Position numbers and translations under genes: made by a program. From Oscillatoria princeps RMCB-10 (GTDB lineage: Bacteria > Cyanobacteriota > Cyanobacteriia > Cyanobacteriales > Oscillatoriaceae): DNA of 64,000 bases. The stretch is taken from positions 144,097 through 208,096 of the forward strand of contig JAHHHT010000015.1 of NCBI GenBank assembly GCA_019359235.1. The letters are read 5' to 3'. Numbering within the stretch: position 1 is the first letter of the stretch; every line of letters begins with the position of its first letter. Under the pieces are notes generated by a model that was given only the letters and a program-made list of their open reading frames with translations, made no database searches and was not told the DNA's origin. Positions 36,701-45,305 of the stretch are shown in pieces.

Positions 36701-39233
36701 AGCTAGGGTCTACTCGCCCTTCAACATTTTCATCAGGCACTGGAAAGAGCACGCCAAGCAAACGATTGCCCCGCTCCTGGAGGGAGGTCAGAGTGGCTTA
36801 GAAACCGGAGATATAGAATTTGCCAGCTATTGCTTTAAAGACAGGGCCACTCACTTACTCTTGATGGGCGAGCGCCTGGAAACCGTCGAGCAGCAGATCA
36901 GTCAAGCTCTGGATGTGCTGCTGAAATTCAAACAAGAATTTTCGGTATACAACGCCCAGATATGGAAGCAGCTGGTTCACAATCTCATGGGATGTGGGGG
37001 TGCCGGCAGTCCAACTCGGCTGATTGGCTCCAGCTTCGATGAAGCTGAAATTCTGCCCCGTTTGATAGAAACTCACAACGGCACTTCACTGTTTGCGCTC
37101 TACCTGGCCAAAGGGATTCTCTGTTACTTATTTAAAGATTGCTCGCGGGCGATAGAATATTCCCAGCGTGCGGCTGAGTACGCCAATTCGGCAATGGGAT
37201 TTATCACTGTAGCCATTCACAACTTCTACTACTCCCTGCAACTTCTCGCCCTGTATCCCAGCGCTGAACCTGGCGACCGGCAGCAATACCTCCAGCAAGT
37301 AGAGTTAAACCAAGAAAAGATGCGGCTGTGGGCGAGTCACGCCCCCTGTAACTTCCAGCACAAGTGCGATTTGGTGTCAGCAGTGCGCAGTGGGGTATTG
37401 GGGCGCATCCAGGAAGCGATGGAATATTACGACCGCGCCATTCAAGGCGCACAAGAACAGGGCTACATCCAGGAAGAAGCGCTGGCGTGTGAGCTAGCAG
37501 CGGAGTTTTACCTGTCTCGCGGCTTTGAAAAGATCGCTCGCGCTTATCTCACGGATGCCTACTACGGATACATTCACTGGGGAGCCGTCGCCAAAGTGCG
37601 AGACTTAGAAAAAAGGTATCCCCAGTTCCTGTCTCACATTACCGCCAAAGAGCCAGAGTCAATCCAGGTGACTCGCACGACAAAAGCGACGACGACCGGC
37701 AATTTGCTGGCGATGCTGGATTTGTCCGCCGTCCTCAAGGCGTCCCAAGCGATTTCGCGAGAAATCGTTCTCGACAGCTTGCTGGATAAGTTGATGCGGA
37801 TTGTCATCGAGAGCGCCTGCGCACAAAAAGGGTTGCTGTTTTTGCATTCGCAGGCGCAACCCGGAAAGGAAGAGGGCCAGTTGATTCTAGCCGCCGAAGC
37901 TTCCCTTGAGCGAGACGAGGTGATTGTTCTTCCTTTTGTGCCGGTATCGGTTCGCCCGGATTTGCCTGTCTCTGTTATCAACTATGTGGGCAGTACCGGG
38001 GAAACGGTCGTCCTCAACGATGCCGCGAATCAGGAGCTGTTTGCCGGCGACCCTTATATTCTCCGCCACAAGCCCAAGTCTGTCTTGGGTTTGCCGGTCA
38101 CGTATCAAGGCAAACTGCTGGCCATTCTTTATTTAGAAAATCGCCTGACTGCAGGGGCTTTTACCCGCGACCGGCTGGAAGTGCTTTCCCTGCTCTCCAC
38201 GCAAGCTGCTATCTCACTGGAAAATGCCGGCCTTTACCAGCAGTTGCAAACTTACTCCCAGCAGCTGGAGGCCAAAAATCAAGAGCTGGAAACCGCAAAC
38301 GCTGCCTTGCGGGAGTCGGAAGCGCGGGCGCGTGAAAAAGCTTTGCAAGCGCAAGAAGCGCTGCAAGAACTCCAGCACGCCCAAACCCAACTGGTTCAGA
38401 GCGAAAAAATGTCCTCCCTCGGACAGATGGTTGCCGGGGTGGCCCACGAAATTAACAATCCCGTTAACTTTATCTACGGGAATCTCAGTCACGCGCATGA
38501 CTACAGCCGAGATTTGCTCAACCTCCTGGAGCTTTATCGCGAGAAGTTTCCCGACCCCGGTTCGGAGATAGAAGAGGAGATGGAAGCGATTGACTTGGAG
38601 TTTTTGATTGAAGACTTGCCCAAAATGCTGGGTTCGATGAAAGTGGGAGCCGACCGCATCCGGGAGATTGTTCAGTCGTTGCGGACTTTCTCGCGCTTGG
38701 ATGAGGCGGAAATGAAGCCAGTGAACATCCACGAAGGCATTGACAGCACCTTGCTGATTTTGCACAACCGGCTTAAATTTAAACCCGACCGGCCCGCCAT
38801 TCAGGTGATTAAAGAGTATGGCAATTTGCCGCAAGTGGAGTGCTATGCCAGCCAGCTGAACCAGGTATTCATGAATATCCTGGCGAATGCGATTGATGCG
38901 CTGGAGGAACACAGCAAAGGGCGCTCGCCAGAGGAAATTAAACAAAATCCCAGCACGATTCGCATTCGCACCGAAATGACGGATAATGGGAAGGTTGCCA
39001 TCCGGATTGCAGATAACGGCCCGGGCATGACAGAAAAAGTCTGCCAGCGCCTGTTTGACCCTTTCTTCACGACCAAACCCGTAGGGAAGGGCACCGGCAT
39101 CGGGCTGTCAATCTCGCAGCAAATTGTGGTCAAAAAACACGGCGGCAGTTTGCGGTGCCTGTCCGCACCCGGGCAGGGGGCCGAGTTTATCATTGAGATT
39201 CCCCTGCGCCAGATCCTTCCGCAGACCGCCTGA
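33723..39233 (+). CDS. Ser/Thr kinase - AAA ATPase - GAF - histidine kinase hybrid
   Basis: An 1836-residue signalling protein of a known cyanobacterial architecture. Residues 1-270 form a Hanks-type kinase: VILKIL gives the Lys, HKDIKPQN (about 125) is the catalytic loop and TDFSIAS has DFS in place of DFG. Residues 290-560 form an AAA/STAND-like ATPase with P-loop AGYSGIGKSS (about 327) and Walker B ALFLDDLQWAD. A helical region of about 700 residues follows, then a GAF domain (about 1345-1500), coiled coil, H-box [12 protein letters not shown] (about 1570) and HATPase ([15 protein letters not shown]). The start is the ATG at 33723 just before VPGYQITEEI; upstream in-frame codons look non-coding. 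The C-terminal 270 residues closely match those of the kinase at 21312. Confidence 0.92.
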   Translation: MLTVPGYQITEEIQSGVHTVVYRGYRETERKPVILKILKPQFPTLEEIARFRQEYEISRNMEIEGIVRAYSLEDCHNGLSLILEDFGGESVSQFIGTQKKFKLREFLGIGIQLAATLEELHKNQIIHKDIKPQNIILNAETGIVKLTDFSIASRLSSENQTPSHPNFIEGTLAYMSPEQTGRMNRAIDCRTDYYSLGVTFYEMLAGQLPFQSEDPMELVHCHIAKQPVPLHELNPEIPPAISDIVRKLMAKNAEDRYQSAGGLKYDLGYCLAQLEAAGQIPPFKVGARDLSGQLLIPQKLYGREKEVAQLLSAFERVSLGTSEMTLVAGYSGIGKSSLVREIHKPIVRQRGYFVSGKFDQFKRNIPYAGLIQAFQELLRQLLTESPAKIAGWKEKLLEALGTNARAIADVIPEVELIVGAQPPVPPLTPAEAQNRFNRLFQKFSQVFAKKEHPLALFLDDLQWADSASLKLIEQLVTAPESQYLLLIGAYRDNEVSPAHPLLSTLESVQQAGATVSNITLQPLSLADVGHLIADTLGETTRVQHLSELLFNKTAGNPFFLTQMLLSLHREKLLSYDASAGKWQWDIRHIQAVGITDKTVVELVAGNIEKLPESAQSVLKLAACIGSQFSLDVLAIVSEKPPAATAADLWPALQAGLILPLSNAYKIPLVFASDAPADLKFDELKVSYRFLHDRVQQAAYSLIPDDSKKETHLKIGQLLLKKTPPEEREAHIFDIVNQLNVGSELIADRAEGRSQSGDTGDSHTEQVFPLLLASLNLTAGKKAKASAAYEPAVRYLNEGINLLGESSWLQSYDLTFALYVEASEAEYLTANFDRSAQLSSLALEKAKTAQEKAKLYEVQIQFYFAKNQLKSAIDTGLRALEALGVSLEETPPGQLAIEELIDLPVMTDPHKLAAMRVLNTLISPAFVAAPTLLPAIIFTMVHLSLQYGNSPPAAVGYTFYGVILNGFMGDTDSAYRFGMLAVRLVDKLNAREVKARVYSPFNIFIRHWKEHAKQTIAPLLEGGQSGLETGDIEFASYCFKDRATHLLLMGERLETVEQQISQALDVLLKFKQEFSVYNAQIWKQLVHNLMGCGGAGSPTRLIGSSFDEAEILPRLIETHNGTSLFALYLAKGILCYLFKDCSRAIEYSQRAAEYANSAMGFITVAIHNFYYSLQLLALYPSAEPGDRQQYLQQVELNQEKMRLWASHAPCNFQHKCDLVSAVRSGVLGRIQEAMEYYDRAIQGAQEQGYIQEEALACELAAEFYLSRGFEKIARAYLTDAYYGYIHWGAVAKVRDLEKRYPQFLSHITAKEPESIQVTRTTKATTTGNLLAMLDLSAVLKASQAISREIVLDSLLDKLMRIVIESACAQKGLLFLHSQAQPGKEEGQLILAAEASLERDEVIVLPFVPVSVRPDLPVSVINYVGSTGETVVLNDAANQELFAGDPYILRHKPKSVLGLPVTYQGKLLAILYLENRLTAGAFTRDRLEVLSLLSTQAAISLENAGLYQQLQTYSQQLEAKNQELETANAALRESEARAREKALQAQEALQELQHAQTQLVQSEKMSSLGQMVAGVAHEINNPVNFIYGNLSHAHDYSRDLLNLLELYREKFPDPGSEIEEEMEAIDLEFLIEDLPKMLGSMKVGADRIREIVQSLRTFSRLDEAEMKPVNIHEGIDSTLLILHNRLKFKPDRPAIQVIKEYGNLPQVECYASQLNQVFMNILANAIDALEEHSKGRSPEEIKQNPSTIRIRTEMTDNGKVAIRIADNGPGMTEKVCQRLFDPFFTTKPVGKGTGIGLSISQQIVVKKHGGSLRCLSAPGQGAEFIIEIPLRQILPQTA

Positions 39234-39264
39234 TCAGCGCGTTTCTCATATTAGTGAGGTACTG

Positions 39265-39297
39265 AGAAACCCGGTTTCTTTAAGAAACCGGGTTTCT
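39265..39297. repeat. AGAAACCCGGTTTCT-family double palindrome
   Basis: Full copy, agaaacccggtttctt-ta-agaaaccgggtttct, about 30 bases after the hybrid kinase stop. It is placed like the copy after the other large kinase and may act in 3'-end formation. Confidence 0.7.
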
Positions 39298-39438
39298 GGG
39301 GTGTACTCAGGCGTTCCCTCCGACCTTAATGTCTAATGTCCTAACCAATTTGGCCAGTGCTATACCCACCGGCTCCCCCTGGTTTCCCGTCGCGCTAAGT
39401 GCCACAATAATTGTTGCTATTGCTTAAACGGAAAGAAA

Positions 39439-40188
39439 ATGACCGCCCTTACAACACTGCAGCGTGCTTTTGAGCAAGGACGCGCCCTCAAGATTATCAC
39501 CGGCCTGACCAATTTTGACAGCCACAGCGTGGCGAGCACCGTCAAAGCCGCTCACAACGGCGGCGCTACTTTTGTCGATATTGCCGCTGACTCCGACTTG
39601 GTGCGGCTGGCAAAAAGCTTGACAAATTTGCCAATCTGTGTGTCGGCAGTGGAGCCGGCAAAGTTTGTCCCAGCGGTGGAAGCAGGTGCGGATTTGATTG
39701 AAATCGGCAACTTTGACGCTTTCTACGCGCAAGGACGCCGGTTTGAAGCGTCGGAAGTCCTGCAGCTGACTCGCGAAACCCGCTTGCTGCTTCCCGACAT
39801 CACCCTGTCTGTCACCGTCCCCCACATCCTCGAACTCGACCGGCAAGTGACCCTCGCCGAAGAACTGGTCAAAGCCGGTGCGGACATCATCCAAACCGAA
39901 GGCGGCACCAGCAGCGCCCCCGCTCACGCCGGCACCCTGGGGCTGATTGAAAAAGCCGCCCCCACCCTAGCTGCAGCTTACGAAATCTCCCGCGCCGTTT
40001 CCGTGCCGGTGCTGTGCGCCTCCGGGATTTCCAGCGTCACCGCACCGATGGCGATCGCCGCCGGCGCTCTTGGTGTTGGCGTCGGTTCCGCCATCAACCG
40101 CCTGGACAGCGAAGTCGCCATGATTGCTGCCATTCGCAGCTTGGTGGAAGCGCTGGCCACAGTCAGCCGCGCCAAGGTTCGCGCATAG
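39439..40188 (+). CDS. Ycf23/DUF561 family protein
   Basis: A 249-residue soluble protein with a TIM-barrel-like pattern of alternating strands and helices. KIITGLTNFDSHSVASTVKAAHNGGATFVDIAAD at the N terminus and IIQTEGGTSS...VPVLCASGISSVTAPMAIAAGALGVGVGSAINRL at the C terminus match the Ycf23/DUF561 family, conserved in cyanobacteria and some algal plastid genomes. The glycine-rich end resembles the phosphate-binding site of other TIM barrels. Biochemical function is not established to my knowledge. The length is normal for the family. GGAAAG precedes the ATG by six bases. It stands as a single gene between a kinase and a convergent aminopeptidase. Confidence 0.9.
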   Translation: MTALTTLQRAFEQGRALKIITGLTNFDSHSVASTVKAAHNGGATFVDIAADSDLVRLAKSLTNLPICVSAVEPAKFVPAVEAGADLIEIGNFDAFYAQGRRFEASEVLQLTRETRLLLPDITLSVTVPHILELDRQVTLAEELVKAGADIIQTEGGTSSAPAHAGTLGLIEKAAPTLAAAYEISRAVSVPVLCASGISSVTAPMAIAAGALGVGVGSAINRLDSEVAMIAAIRSLVEALATVSRAKVRA

Positions 40189-40206
40189 GGGATTAAAAAA
40201 GGCGTA

Positions 40207-40261
40207 GGGCAGGCGTCTCGCCTGCCCCTGTTAAGGCGTAGGGCGGGCGTCCCGCCTGTCC
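40207..40261. repeat. Twin GGCAGGCGTC-CGCCTGCC hairpins (locus 1)
   Basis: gggcaggcg (40207-40215)/cgcctgccc (40219-40227), then gggcgggcg/cgcctgtcc (40241-40261). They lie between the convergent Ycf23 and aminopeptidase genes, so they may act as a bidirectional terminator. The same pair recurs at 51719-51767. Confidence 0.6.
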
Positions 40262-40268
40262 TACGTCA

Positions 40269-42926
40269 CTACTTCGCCTTTGCTTCCAGATTCTCCAACC
40301 GGCTCCGCAACTCCTGATTCTCCTTCTTCAACTGGTCGAGTTCTTCCCGCAGCTGCTTGACCGCCTTATCGGAACCGGCATTCTTCTGTACCTTCCCAAC
40401 CGCCTCCTCAGCAATGCGGCGCACCCGCCCGTCAGCCGTTTGCTCCGACAGAGATTGCAGAATCCCAATCGCCTTAGTCGTTTCCATTTGCCCCAGCGCC
40501 GCGACAACCGCCACTTGCGTCAGGAAAAACGTTTCGCGCGACAGTTCCTTCAGCCGCTCCAAAATCCGCTCCACACCAGCCGGCGTCTGTCCCGCAGAAA
40601 TCCCTCCCAGAGCGCGAATCGCAGCCAAACGCAAAGGTTGCGGCACCCCGGAGGCCGTATATTCCAGAATAATATCGAGAGCTTCTTGCGAAGTCTTCAT
40701 CTGGCTCAGCCCCCCGATCGCACCCGATCGCACCACCTCATTCCAGCCGGCTCGCTCTTGCAGCACCGACTCCAGCAGCTTGAGAGCCTTCTCTTCCTTC
40801 AGCTGCTCGCTCTTGCTCGCACCGGCAATCGCGCCCACCGCACGACAAGCCGCCGCCTCCACATAATAGCTGGGGTCGCCCTTTTCCACCACCGGCGCGA
40901 TCGCCGCATAGCTCTCGTCGGTCTTAATTTTGCTTAAGCCCTCCACAGCCGCCCCCCGCACCCGGGCTTCAGAATCCTTCAGCCCACTAACCAAAGCCTC
41001 AAACGCTTGGTCGAGCTTCACGTCCGCCAGCTGTTGGGCCACTTCCGCCCGCACGCCCCAGAAGCGGTCATTTTGCAGCGCCTCTGACAGCGCCCTCACC
41101 GCCTCCAAACCGCCTTTTTTCGCCAGCGCCTCAGCGGCATAAATCCGCGAAATGGGGTCTGGGTCAAACTTCAGCTGGGCTTTCAGTTCCGGAATCGGGT
41201 ACTCCAGCGTCACGGTTTTGAGCGAGTGATTGCCGGCATCAAAACTGACAAATTGCGGCTTTTCTTCTAGGGGGAAATAAAAGCTCTGCTCCCGCTCGCA
41301 GACGCGCACGGTGAAAGTTTTGAATTCTGTCTGGGTGCCGGGATTAGGGGATTTGGGGATTGTTTGTTCCCCATCCCCTAATCCCCCAATCCCGGCATTT
41401 TCTGACCCGACATATCCAAAAGCAATGGGCAGTTTCAGGTCAAATAAGTCTTTCCCGGCACCATTGCTGCCTTCTTTTGCCTGGGTTTGCGTTACTGTGA
41501 CTTTCGCCAGTTTGCTGTCGGCGTCCCAAGAATACGCCACTTTATAATCTGGATGGCCGCCGCGATAAACGTACTGGTCAAATAGAAATAGGAGATTGCG
41601 ACCGGTGGCTTTTTCGATTGCCCGCAGCAGGTCAACGGTTTCGACTGTTGAGTGGGCGCTGTCTTTAATGAAGGTGCCAATGGCTTTGAAAAATAGCTCT
41701 TCTCCCAGTTCGGCGCGAATCATGTGGTAGACGCAGGCTCCTTTTTCGTAAAGGTGCCGGTCGTACAGTTCAATGGGTTCCCGGTAAATGTGGGTGACGA
41801 TCGGGCGGCGGTAGCGCTCAGCGTCTTCTGCAAGATAGTTTCTCGCTTCTTTGAGCCGGTAGTAGGCGGCTTCTTCTGCGCCGTACTCGCGGTCTGTCCA
41901 CAGGACTTCGGAGTAGGACGCCATGCCTTCTTTGAGCCACGCATGCGACCAGTGCTTGATCACTGCTAAGTCTCCGAACCACTGGTGCGCCAGTTCGTGG
42001 GCGACGAGGCTTTCGGTGCTGCGGTTGTCTAAAGACGCCCGTTCGTCGAGCAAGCATCGGTCTGTCAGCAGGGTGGTGGAGGTGTTCTCCATCCCGCCAA
42101 AGATGAAGTCATCGACGCAAACTTGGGCGTATTTGGGGAAGGGGTAAGGGTAGCCGAAGGTTTGGCTGAAAAATTGAATCATCGCCGGCGTTTTGCCCAT
42201 GCTGCGGCGGGCGTCTTCTTCTCTGCCCTTTTCTACGTAGTAGGTGACGGGGACAAAGTGCCAGCTGTCCTCTATCTCGGCGAAGTCGCCCACTGCTAGG
42301 GTCATCAGGTAGGTGGGGTGGACTTGTTTTTGATACCAGTGGTAGATTTTGTCCTCACCGGCATCTTCTGTCGCGATCAGTTCCCCGTTGGAAATGGCTC
42401 GCAACCCGCTAGGCACTCGCACGCGGATTTCCGAGGTGGCCAATTGGCCCGGGTAGTCAAAGCAGGGAAACCAGTGGCGGGAGTCTTCGTCTTCTCCCTG
42501 TGTCCAGACTTGCACCGGCTTGTTGGGGTAGTGCTCTTCGGGTCCGACGAAGTAGAGCCCCCGCTGGGGTTTTTCCGCGCTGTAGGCGATCTGCAGCGTC
42601 ACCGGCACTTCAGCTTCGGTTGCCTGCTTGAGCCGCACCCCCAACTTTTCGCCGTCATATTCAAAGTGTTGCTCGCTTTCGCCAACCTTCACCGATTTGA
42701 TGTCCAGGTTGACAGCATCCAAGGTGAGCCGGTCAATCCCGTTGCGCACCGGACGCAGCCTTATGCTGCACGTCCCCTGAAAGCTGCGACTGGGAATATT
42801 CAGCACTAGGTCAAGGAAAATATGCTCCACTTGGCCCTGACTGTCCGGGGTGTAGTGGGGGCGGGAGCCCGGCAACTCAAAGGATTTGTGGCCGTTATTG
42901 TCGGCATCGAAGTAAGACTGCAACAT
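40269..42926 (-). CDS. M1 family aminopeptidase with C-terminal HEAT repeats
   Basis: An 885-residue zinc metallopeptidase. The N-terminal beta domain is followed by the GxMEN substrate motif (FGGMENTSTT, about 276) and the zinc site HELAHQWFGDL (HExxH, about 306) with the third ligand in KEGMASYSE. Family members remove N-terminal residues from peptides in the cytoplasm. Residues about 590-850 are HEAT-like repeats (ALQNDRFWGVRAEVAQQLADV, AAIRALGGISAG) rather than the usual ERAP-type domain, and the last 35 residues form a coiled coil (LREELDQLKKENQELRSRL). The start is the ATG at 42926 before LQSYFDADNNGHKSF. A repeat-derived in-frame insert lies near residues 510-530. Confidence 0.92.
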   Translation of the reverse strand: MLQSYFDADNNGHKSFELPGSRPHYTPDSQGQVEHIFLDLVLNIPSRSFQGTCSIRLRPVRNGIDRLTLDAVNLDIKSVKVGESEQHFEYDGEKLGVRLKQATEAEVPVTLQIAYSAEKPQRGLYFVGPEEHYPNKPVQVWTQGEDEDSRHWFPCFDYPGQLATSEIRVRVPSGLRAISNGELIATEDAGEDKIYHWYQKQVHPTYLMTLAVGDFAEIEDSWHFVPVTYYVEKGREEDARRSMGKTPAMIQFFSQTFGYPYPFPKYAQVCVDDFIFGGMENTSTTLLTDRCLLDERASLDNRSTESLVAHELAHQWFGDLAVIKHWSHAWLKEGMASYSEVLWTDREYGAEEAAYYRLKEARNYLAEDAERYRRPIVTHIYREPIELYDRHLYEKGACVYHMIRAELGEELFFKAIGTFIKDSAHSTVETVDLLRAIEKATGRNLLFLFDQYVYRGGHPDYKVAYSWDADSKLAKVTVTQTQAKEGSNGAGKDLFDLKLPIAFGYVGSENAGIGGLGDGEQTIPKSPNPGTQTEFKTFTVRVCEREQSFYFPLEEKPQFVSFDAGNHSLKTVTLEYPIPELKAQLKFDPDPISRIYAAEALAKKGGLEAVRALSEALQNDRFWGVRAEVAQQLADVKLDQAFEALVSGLKDSEARVRGAAVEGLSKIKTDESYAAIAPVVEKGDPSYYVEAAACRAVGAIAGASKSEQLKEEKALKLLESVLQERAGWNEVVRSGAIGGLSQMKTSQEALDIILEYTASGVPQPLRLAAIRALGGISAGQTPAGVERILERLKELSRETFFLTQVAVVAALGQMETTKAIGILQSLSEQTADGRVRRIAEEAVGKVQKNAGSDKAVKQLREELDQLKKENQELRSRLENLEAKAK
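41336..41396. repeat. TCCCCTAATCCCC-type repeat in frame in the aminopeptidase
   Basis: An inverted repeat whose arms contain ccgggattagggga and tcccctaatccc, of the type found between cyanobacterial genes. It encodes the odd stretch AGIGGLGDGEQTIPKSPNPG between the catalytic part and the HEAT repeats. Confidence 0.65.
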
Positions 42927-43499
42927 GGAAAATGATATGAGCGGGATGAATGCTGGCGCTATTCCTACCACATTAGCGCGTCTTGCCCCCCCCTGATAGC
43001 GCCGGCGGGGAGGACGCGCCGGCCTCTTCTATGTGCGATTAAGCGGAGAATAGCATTTCAAAACGTGTTATTTTAAATATTAAAACCCTTTACAGCTTAG
43101 GGCAGTTATAACTATCCGCTTAATTGCTTTTTTTAACCTCCGGCTGTCGTGCGTGGAGCTAGTGCGAGTGAAGACCTGCGAGCCGTCAGGTTGTAAATGG
43201 AAAATGGGCCGGCACAGGATTTAAAGTTGAAAAGTACAGATTGTCAGACAGGGAGCATCCCGTTTTTGCCTTTGCCAATATGCCCTGGGGGATTAGAAAT
43301 CGCCCGCAATTCCCGCCGGCACTGGGAAGAAAAAGCCCGCGCAGGCGGGCGAAAGTTTGTCGGTGTGAATTTCCAATCGCCAGCCATCCCCCGATTTGCA
43401 ATCCTCAGCCATCCCCCGATTTGCAATCGCCACCCCAAGGCATTGCCGGGAGCGCCGAGAGTGTGTCATATTATTAAAGATAAGCCGAGGAAAGTAAAA
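42927..43499. other. Divergent gene-free region between aminopeptidase and DUF3352 genes
   Basis: Contains attaagcgga (43038-43047) inverted as tccgcttaat (43115-43124), followed by a T7 run (43127-43133). It also holds a gggagcatcccgtttttg motif (43253), also present near 49301, and a tandem 23-base repeat cagccatcccccgatttgcaa... at 43381-43403 and 43406-43428. Promoters for both divergent genes should lie here, but I see no clear -35/-10 pair. Confidence 0.5.
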
Positions 43500-45140
43500 A
43501 TGCCCGAAAGAAGAAAACCGCTGCTGGTGGCTGTGGCTGCCGTTGTGGCAGCAGGAAGTGTGGCAGCCTATCTTTATTTCAAAGGGATTCCAGGAAAGTT
43601 AGCGACTCCCCTCGACAGCGCCAAAGTCGTGCCAGATGAAGCTTTGATGACCGCGTTTATCTCTGCGGACTCCCAGAACTGGTCAAAATTGCAGCAGTTT
43701 GGCAGCCGGGAAGCGCAACAGATAATCGCTCAAGGGTTGCAGAACTTCCAAGCTCAGCTCCGGGCTGACACCAATATGGATTTTGAAAAAGATTTGCAGC
43801 CTTGGGTGAGTGGGGTGATGTTCGCTTTTCTGCCGGCACCGGCTGGGGCGTCCGCAGCGGAACCCAACCTGCTGATGGTGGTGGGAATAAAAAATAAACT
43901 GAAAGCCCTGGAGTTTGCCAACCGGCTGAAAGCTCAAAAACAGGCAACCGTTGAGGAGCGTCAGTATAAGGGGATTTCGGTATCGAATATAAAAGAGCAA
44001 AATGGCACCAGCTACAGTACGGCTGTGCTGGGCGACTATTTGGTGCTGGCTTTCCATTCCAAAGTGCTGGAAGCGGCAATTGATACCTTTAAGGGCGAGC
44101 CTTCCCTGGCATCGGCTGCCGGTGCGGCTGAGGCGCTGGCTAAAGGTGCCGGTGTGGAGAATCCCATCGCTCAGGTGTATCTGAAAGATTATGCCGGTTT
44201 GGTGCGGCAATTGCTGTTGAGCCGCGGGAGCGCCGCCAACATACCGCCGGCAACTCTCAAGCAGCTCGAACAAGTCAAATCGGCAGTGATGGGTGTTGGG
44301 ATTGACAGTCAGGGGTTGCGCCTGAAAGCGCTGGCTCAGCTCGACAGTCAAGCCATCAAGCGCCAGTTTAAACCGGCACCCGGCAAAGTGGTGGCGCAAT
44401 TTCCCGCAGAGACAGTGGCGCTGCTCAGCGGACAGGGCATTAACCAGTATTGGTCTGAATTCGTCAGCCAGTCAAAAAACACCCCTCAACTGCAAACATC
44501 AGTACAGCAAATCAGGCAGTCTGTCAAACAAGCGGTCAATCTGGATGCTGACAGAGAAGTCTTCGGCTGGATGGATGGCGAATTTGCCCTCGGCGCGATT
44601 TCATCGGGCGAAGGGATGCTGGCGCAGCTGGGGTTTGGGGGTGCCCTGGTGATAGAAACCAGCGACCGCAAAACAGCTGAATCCACTTTGGAGAAACTGG
44701 ATGCTCTCGCCAAGCGGACGATTCCTTTTATCGCCATCGAGCCGAGAAAAGTCAGCAATATCGAGGTGCGAGAGTGGAAAAGCCCGCAAGGAGTTTTGTT
44801 GGGGCGCGGCTGGCTGGACAGTGACACCCTGTTTGTGGCCCTGGGTGGCCCGCTGGTGGGAGTGATGGCCGGCACAGCAAAAGCCCCGCTCGACAGCAGC
44901 CCGAATTTTAAAGCGATTACCGGCAGTTTACCGAACCCCAACCAGGGATATTTCTACCTGGATATGGAAAAAACCCTGCCGCTGGTGAGGGAGCTGAGTT
45001 TGGCATCCGGAACCCCGCTTGCGCCGGAAGCTTCCGCCTTGCTCAACTCGATTCGCGGGGTTGGCATCGCCGCCAGTTTGCCCGACAAATCCACCAGCAA
45101 GTTGGAGATGTTATTTTCTCTTAAAGGCGAGGGGAAATAA
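43500..45140 (+). CDS. DUF3352 domain membrane-anchored protein
   Basis: A 546-residue protein with one N-terminal membrane helix (RRKPLLVAVAAVVAAGSVAAYLYF, residues 4-27) and a large extracytoplasmic part beginning VVPDEALMTAFISADSQNWSKLQQFG, the DUF3352 signature, with two related halves (PWVSGVMFAFLPAPAG..., FGWMDGEFALGAISSGEG...). The family is widespread in cyanobacteria; its function is unknown. The ATG at 43500 follows GAGGAAAG and directly precedes the anchor. The in-frame sequence upstream is repeat-derived and unlikely to be translated. It faces away from the aminopeptidase gene and precedes a methyltransferase by 165 bases. Confidence 0.85.
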   Translation: MPERRKPLLVAVAAVVAAGSVAAYLYFKGIPGKLATPLDSAKVVPDEALMTAFISADSQNWSKLQQFGSREAQQIIAQGLQNFQAQLRADTNMDFEKDLQPWVSGVMFAFLPAPAGASAAEPNLLMVVGIKNKLKALEFANRLKAQKQATVEERQYKGISVSNIKEQNGTSYSTAVLGDYLVLAFHSKVLEAAIDTFKGEPSLASAAGAAEALAKGAGVENPIAQVYLKDYAGLVRQLLLSRGSAANIPPATLKQLEQVKSAVMGVGIDSQGLRLKALAQLDSQAIKRQFKPAPGKVVAQFPAETVALLSGQGINQYWSEFVSQSKNTPQLQTSVQQIRQSVKQAVNLDADREVFGWMDGEFALGAISSGEGMLAQLGFGGALVIETSDRKTAESTLEKLDALAKRTIPFIAIEPRKVSNIEVREWKSPQGVLLGRGWLDSDTLFVALGGPLVGVMAGTAKAPLDSSPNFKAITGSLPNPNQGYFYLDMEKTLPLVRELSLASGTPLAPEASALLNSIRGVGIAASLPDKSTSKLEMLFSLKGEGK

Positions 45141-45198
45141 TTTTTCTCGTTCCCGCCCTCTGAAAGCCACCTGCTGCCTTACCCCTATCTCCTTAAAA

Positions 45199-45233
45199 GT
45201 AGGGTGCGTTCCCCTAAAGGGAACGCACCCTAC
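45199..45233. repeat. GTAGGGTGCGTT hairpin (upstream copy)
   Basis: Perfect 15-bp arms gtagggtgcgttccc / gggaacgcaccctac with loop ctaaa. Its outer 12 bases equal those of the hairpin at 46226, on the other side of the methyltransferase gene. Confidence 0.75.
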
Positions 45234-45305
45234 AATTCTGGTTTGCGGGGAGGGGCTTTCTGTAATAAGCTAGTCGGGATAAAGTTGTTTTAACTGTTTC
45301 GACTG

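Noticed and set aside
43197..43499. N-terminal extension of the DUF3352 protein
   Set aside because: Encoded by tandem repeats and intergenic motifs; the ATG at 43500 has a ribosome site and precedes the membrane anchor.
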